In this document: one piece after another, positions 62,409 through 64,000 of the stretch
Layout of the letters: each line of letters starts with the position of its first letter
How positions within the stretch are numbered: the stretch's first letter is position 1
Origin: Bacteroidota bacterium
GTDB taxonomy: Bacteria; Bacteroidota; Bacteroidia; Chitinophagales; BACL12
DNA length: 64,000 nucleotides
NCBI GenBank assembly: GCA_016706255.1
Contig: JADJJZ010000029.1
Coordinates: forward strand, 682,001-746,000
Direction: 5' to 3'
Translations under genes and position numbers: made by a program
Notes under the pieces: generated by a model
The model's database searches: none
The model's input: the letters and a program-made list of their open reading frames with translations, nothing else
Told to the model about the DNA's origin: nothing

Positions 62409-63713
62409 TCAGGGATTTAAGGCTTCCTTAAAAACTTTTAATACCCTGTCACGCGCAAACGAGTGATCAACTATCGGGTTGCGATATGTTAATTCATCCA
62501 TATCAGGTACCCATTTATGAATATATTTAAATTCCGGGTCGAATTTTAACGTCTGACTTTGCGGATTAAATACTCTGAAATACGGAGCTGCATCAACCCC
62601 GCATCCTGCCGCCCATTGCCATCCGCCATTATTGCTTGCTAAATCATAATCCAATAATTTTTTTGCGAAATAAGCTTCTCCCCAACGCCAGTCGATTAAT
62701 AAATCTTTTGTTAAAAAACTGGAGACAATCATACGCACACGATTATGCATAAATCCGGTTGCATTTAATTCGCGCATTCCTGCATCAACAATCGGATATC
62801 CGGTTTTTCCTGCACACCATGCAGCAAATTCTTTTTCATTATTACGCCAAACGATACGATCGTATGCCGGTTTAAATGAATTGGTAACCACATGTGGAAA
62901 ATGCGCCAATATCATTTGATAAAATTCGCGCCATATTAATTCATTAAAATATTTTTCGTTTACCTGTTGGGTAGCGGTGGCGAGTTTTCGAATACTCAAA
63001 GTACCGAAACGCAAATGCACGCTTAACCGCGATGTTCCTTGTACGGCAGGTAAATCGCGGGTGTTGTGATAATTTTTAATAATATTTAAATTGATTTTAA
63101 GCGGTGGCACTTCAATTCCACTTGGTAAAAATCCAATATCCTTTAATGTTATTTCTTTTAGCGGAAGGGTTTTATATAAATTGCCTAATTTTTTTTCAGA
63201 GTAACGTGGTTGTAAATCTTCAGGTGTTAAACGAAGTTTCCATCGTTTGCTGTAAGGTGTATAAACAGTATATGGTTTACCATCATCTTTTAAAACATCA
63301 TTTTTTTCAAAAATCACCTGGTCCTTAAACGTTTTAAATTGGATGCCATTTGATTTTAACAAGTCGCCAATTTCAGCATCCCGTTGTAATGCATAAGGCT
63401 CAAAATCATGGTTGGTATATACTGCTTTTATGGAGTAATTACGGATAATTTTTTTCCAAATTTCCAGTGGTTCGCCATACTCAACAAGCATATCACTTCC
63501 TGCTTTTTGTAATTGATGGCGCAATTCCTGAATGGTATTTACTATAAATTGCACCCGGGCATCTGATTTCTCATCCAGGGCATCCAGAATATTTTTGTCG
63601 AAGATAAATAAGGGTAACACATTATCATTTTCATTTAATGCATGATACAAGCCGGTATTATCTTCCAAACGAAGGTCGCGGCGGAACCAGTGTATGGCAA
63701 TTGATGGTTTCAC
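62409..63713 (-). CDS. phr: Cryptochrome/photolyase family deoxyribodipyrimidine photolyase
   Basis: Repairs UV-induced cyclobutane pyrimidine dimers with blue light, using FAD. The 434-residue product has the N-terminal antenna-binding Rossmann domain ('IHWFRRDLRLEDN') and the C-terminal FAD-binding domain: 'GTSRLSVHLRFGTLSIR', 'WREFYQMILAHFP', 'VDAGMRELNATGFMHNRVRMIVSSFL' and 'GGWQWAAGCGVDAAPYFRVFNP' with the conserved Trp and Asn positions of class I photolyases. The length is normal. No cofactor-biosynthesis gene is adjacent. It starts 49 bases from the class IV aminotransferase gene upstream on the same strand. Confidence 0.93.
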   Translation of the reverse strand: MKPSIAIHWFRRDLRLEDNTGLYHALNENDNVLPLFIFDKNILDALDEKSDARVQFIVNTIQELRHQLQKAGSDMLVEYGEPLEIWKKIIRNYSIKAVYTNHDFEPYALQRDAEIGDLLKSNGIQFKTFKDQVIFEKNDVLKDDGKPYTVYTPYSKRWKLRLTPEDLQPRYSEKKLGNLYKTLPLKEITLKDIGFLPSGIEVPPLKINLNIIKNYHNTRDLPAVQGTSRLSVHLRFGTLSIRKLATATQQVNEKYFNELIWREFYQMILAHFPHVVTNSFKPAYDRIVWRNNEKEFAAWCAGKTGYPIVDAGMRELNATGFMHNRVRMIVSSFLTKDLLIDWRWGEAYFAKKLLDYDLASNNGGWQWAAGCGVDAAPYFRVFNPQSQTLKFDPEFKYIHKWVPDMDELTYRNPIVDHSFARDRVLKVFKEALNP

Positions 63714-63763
63714 GATAGTTGCAATTTTAAGGAATGTAGAAATGTAATTAACTTAAACAGCAA

Positions 63764-64000
63764 TTACATTCCGGTAATTAATGCTTTTAATTTTTGTAAC
63801 AATTCAATTGCAGAATTGTTCTCAAACGTAGCATCCTGAAAGCGGGTTACCGGCACAATACCCTGAATGGCATTGGTAAGCAACACGGCATCTGCACTTA
63901 AAACCTCCCCTACGGTCATAGGCATCCTGCTTATTGCGATATCCAGATCGTCGGCATGATCGCAAATAAATTGTTGCATGGTACCTTCCACCCCACCATT
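63764..64000 (-). CDS. Class IV aminotransferase / aminodeoxychorismate lyase-like, 3' part (cut by window end)
   Basis: Only the last 78 or so codons are present; the frame is open to the window end. The sequence 'GGVEGTMQQFI' followed by 'AVLLTNAIQGIVPVTRF' is the C-terminal signature of PLP class IV enzymes such as branched-chain aminotransferase, D-amino acid aminotransferase and 4-amino-4-deoxychorismate lyase (PabC). The 'LTNAIQGIVPV' form is often seen in PabC-type proteins, but the distinction cannot be made from the fragment. A GTG at 63991 is not a real start, because it lies inside the conserved block. Confidence 0.8.
   Translation of the reverse strand, partial: NGGVEGTMQQFICDHADDLDIAISRMPMTVGEVLSADAVLLTNAIQGIVPVTRFQDATFENNSAIELLQKLKALITGM

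Overview
The window reads as a chromosomal segment of an AT-rich, Gram-negative Bacteroidota (Bacteroidetes) organism, probably an environmental Chitinophagia/Saprospiria- or Sphingobacteriia-like lineage. The sequence shows a SusC/SusD pair, a protein with a type IX secretion (T9SS) C-terminal sorting domain, many signal-peptide lipoproteins, no recurrent Shine-Dalgarno motif, and a recurrent promoter element TAnnTTTG, which is the known Bacteroidetes -7 box. The class-level placement is inference. I saw no tRNA, rRNA, CRISPR array, intact insertion sequence or prophage gene.

Layout. 1-6.9 kb: the end of an M1 aminopeptidase, a membrane-anchored coiled-coil protein, a THUMP-type rRNA methyltransferase, and an unknown secreted protein paired with a vanadium haloperoxidase-like lipoprotein. 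7.0-14.3 kb: two tandem paralogous giant lipoproteins, each with 7 calcium-loop FG-GAP/VCBS repeats, an ASPIC/UnbV domain, then 7 more repeats. 14.4-21.8 kb: housekeeping genes (Lon-like domain protein, DUF1684, MmcQ/YjbR, RluA pseudouridine synthase, an outer membrane beta-barrel, an O-methyltransferase-like enzyme) and a secreted M16 peptidase pair. 21.8-22.4 kb: a gene-free nest of palindromic and 8-bp tandem repeats. 22.4-27.9 kb: thioesterase, Tat-exported extradiol dioxygenase, DapB homologue with altered active site, sucC, small helix-turn-helix protein.

28.2-40.6 kb is an envelope locus: a thioester-type alpha-2-macroglobulin lipoprotein and penicillin-binding protein 1C, normally neighbours, are separated here by a GT-C-like membrane protein, a divergent SGNH hydrolase and a secreted protein built of about 35-residue repeats that is tightly coupled to pbpC. 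40.8-46.3 kb: SusD, a SusC gene broken by one frameshift, and a DUF4197 protein. 46.6-53.4 kb: cinA, a 2-oxo-acid dehydrogenase E2, an MBL-double-rhodanese enzyme, cyclophilin, a DHH phosphoesterase and ndk. 53.5-64 kb: a T9SS cargo protein, a beta-barrel, a MuiA-family protein, two related lipoproteins (one frameshifted) on either side of an orphan histidine kinase and a YqaE/Pmp3 protein, then photolyase and a class IV aminotransferase cut by the window end.

No single defence or mobile system is evident. The best leads are the 7+ASPIC+7 lipoprotein pair, the expanded A2M-PbpC locus with its repeat protein, the repeat nest at 21.8-22.4 kb, the DapB homologue lacking its catalytic histidine, and two intergenic clusters of DnaA-box-like sites. 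Gene starts were adjusted where a promoter -7 box overlaps an upstream candidate start.
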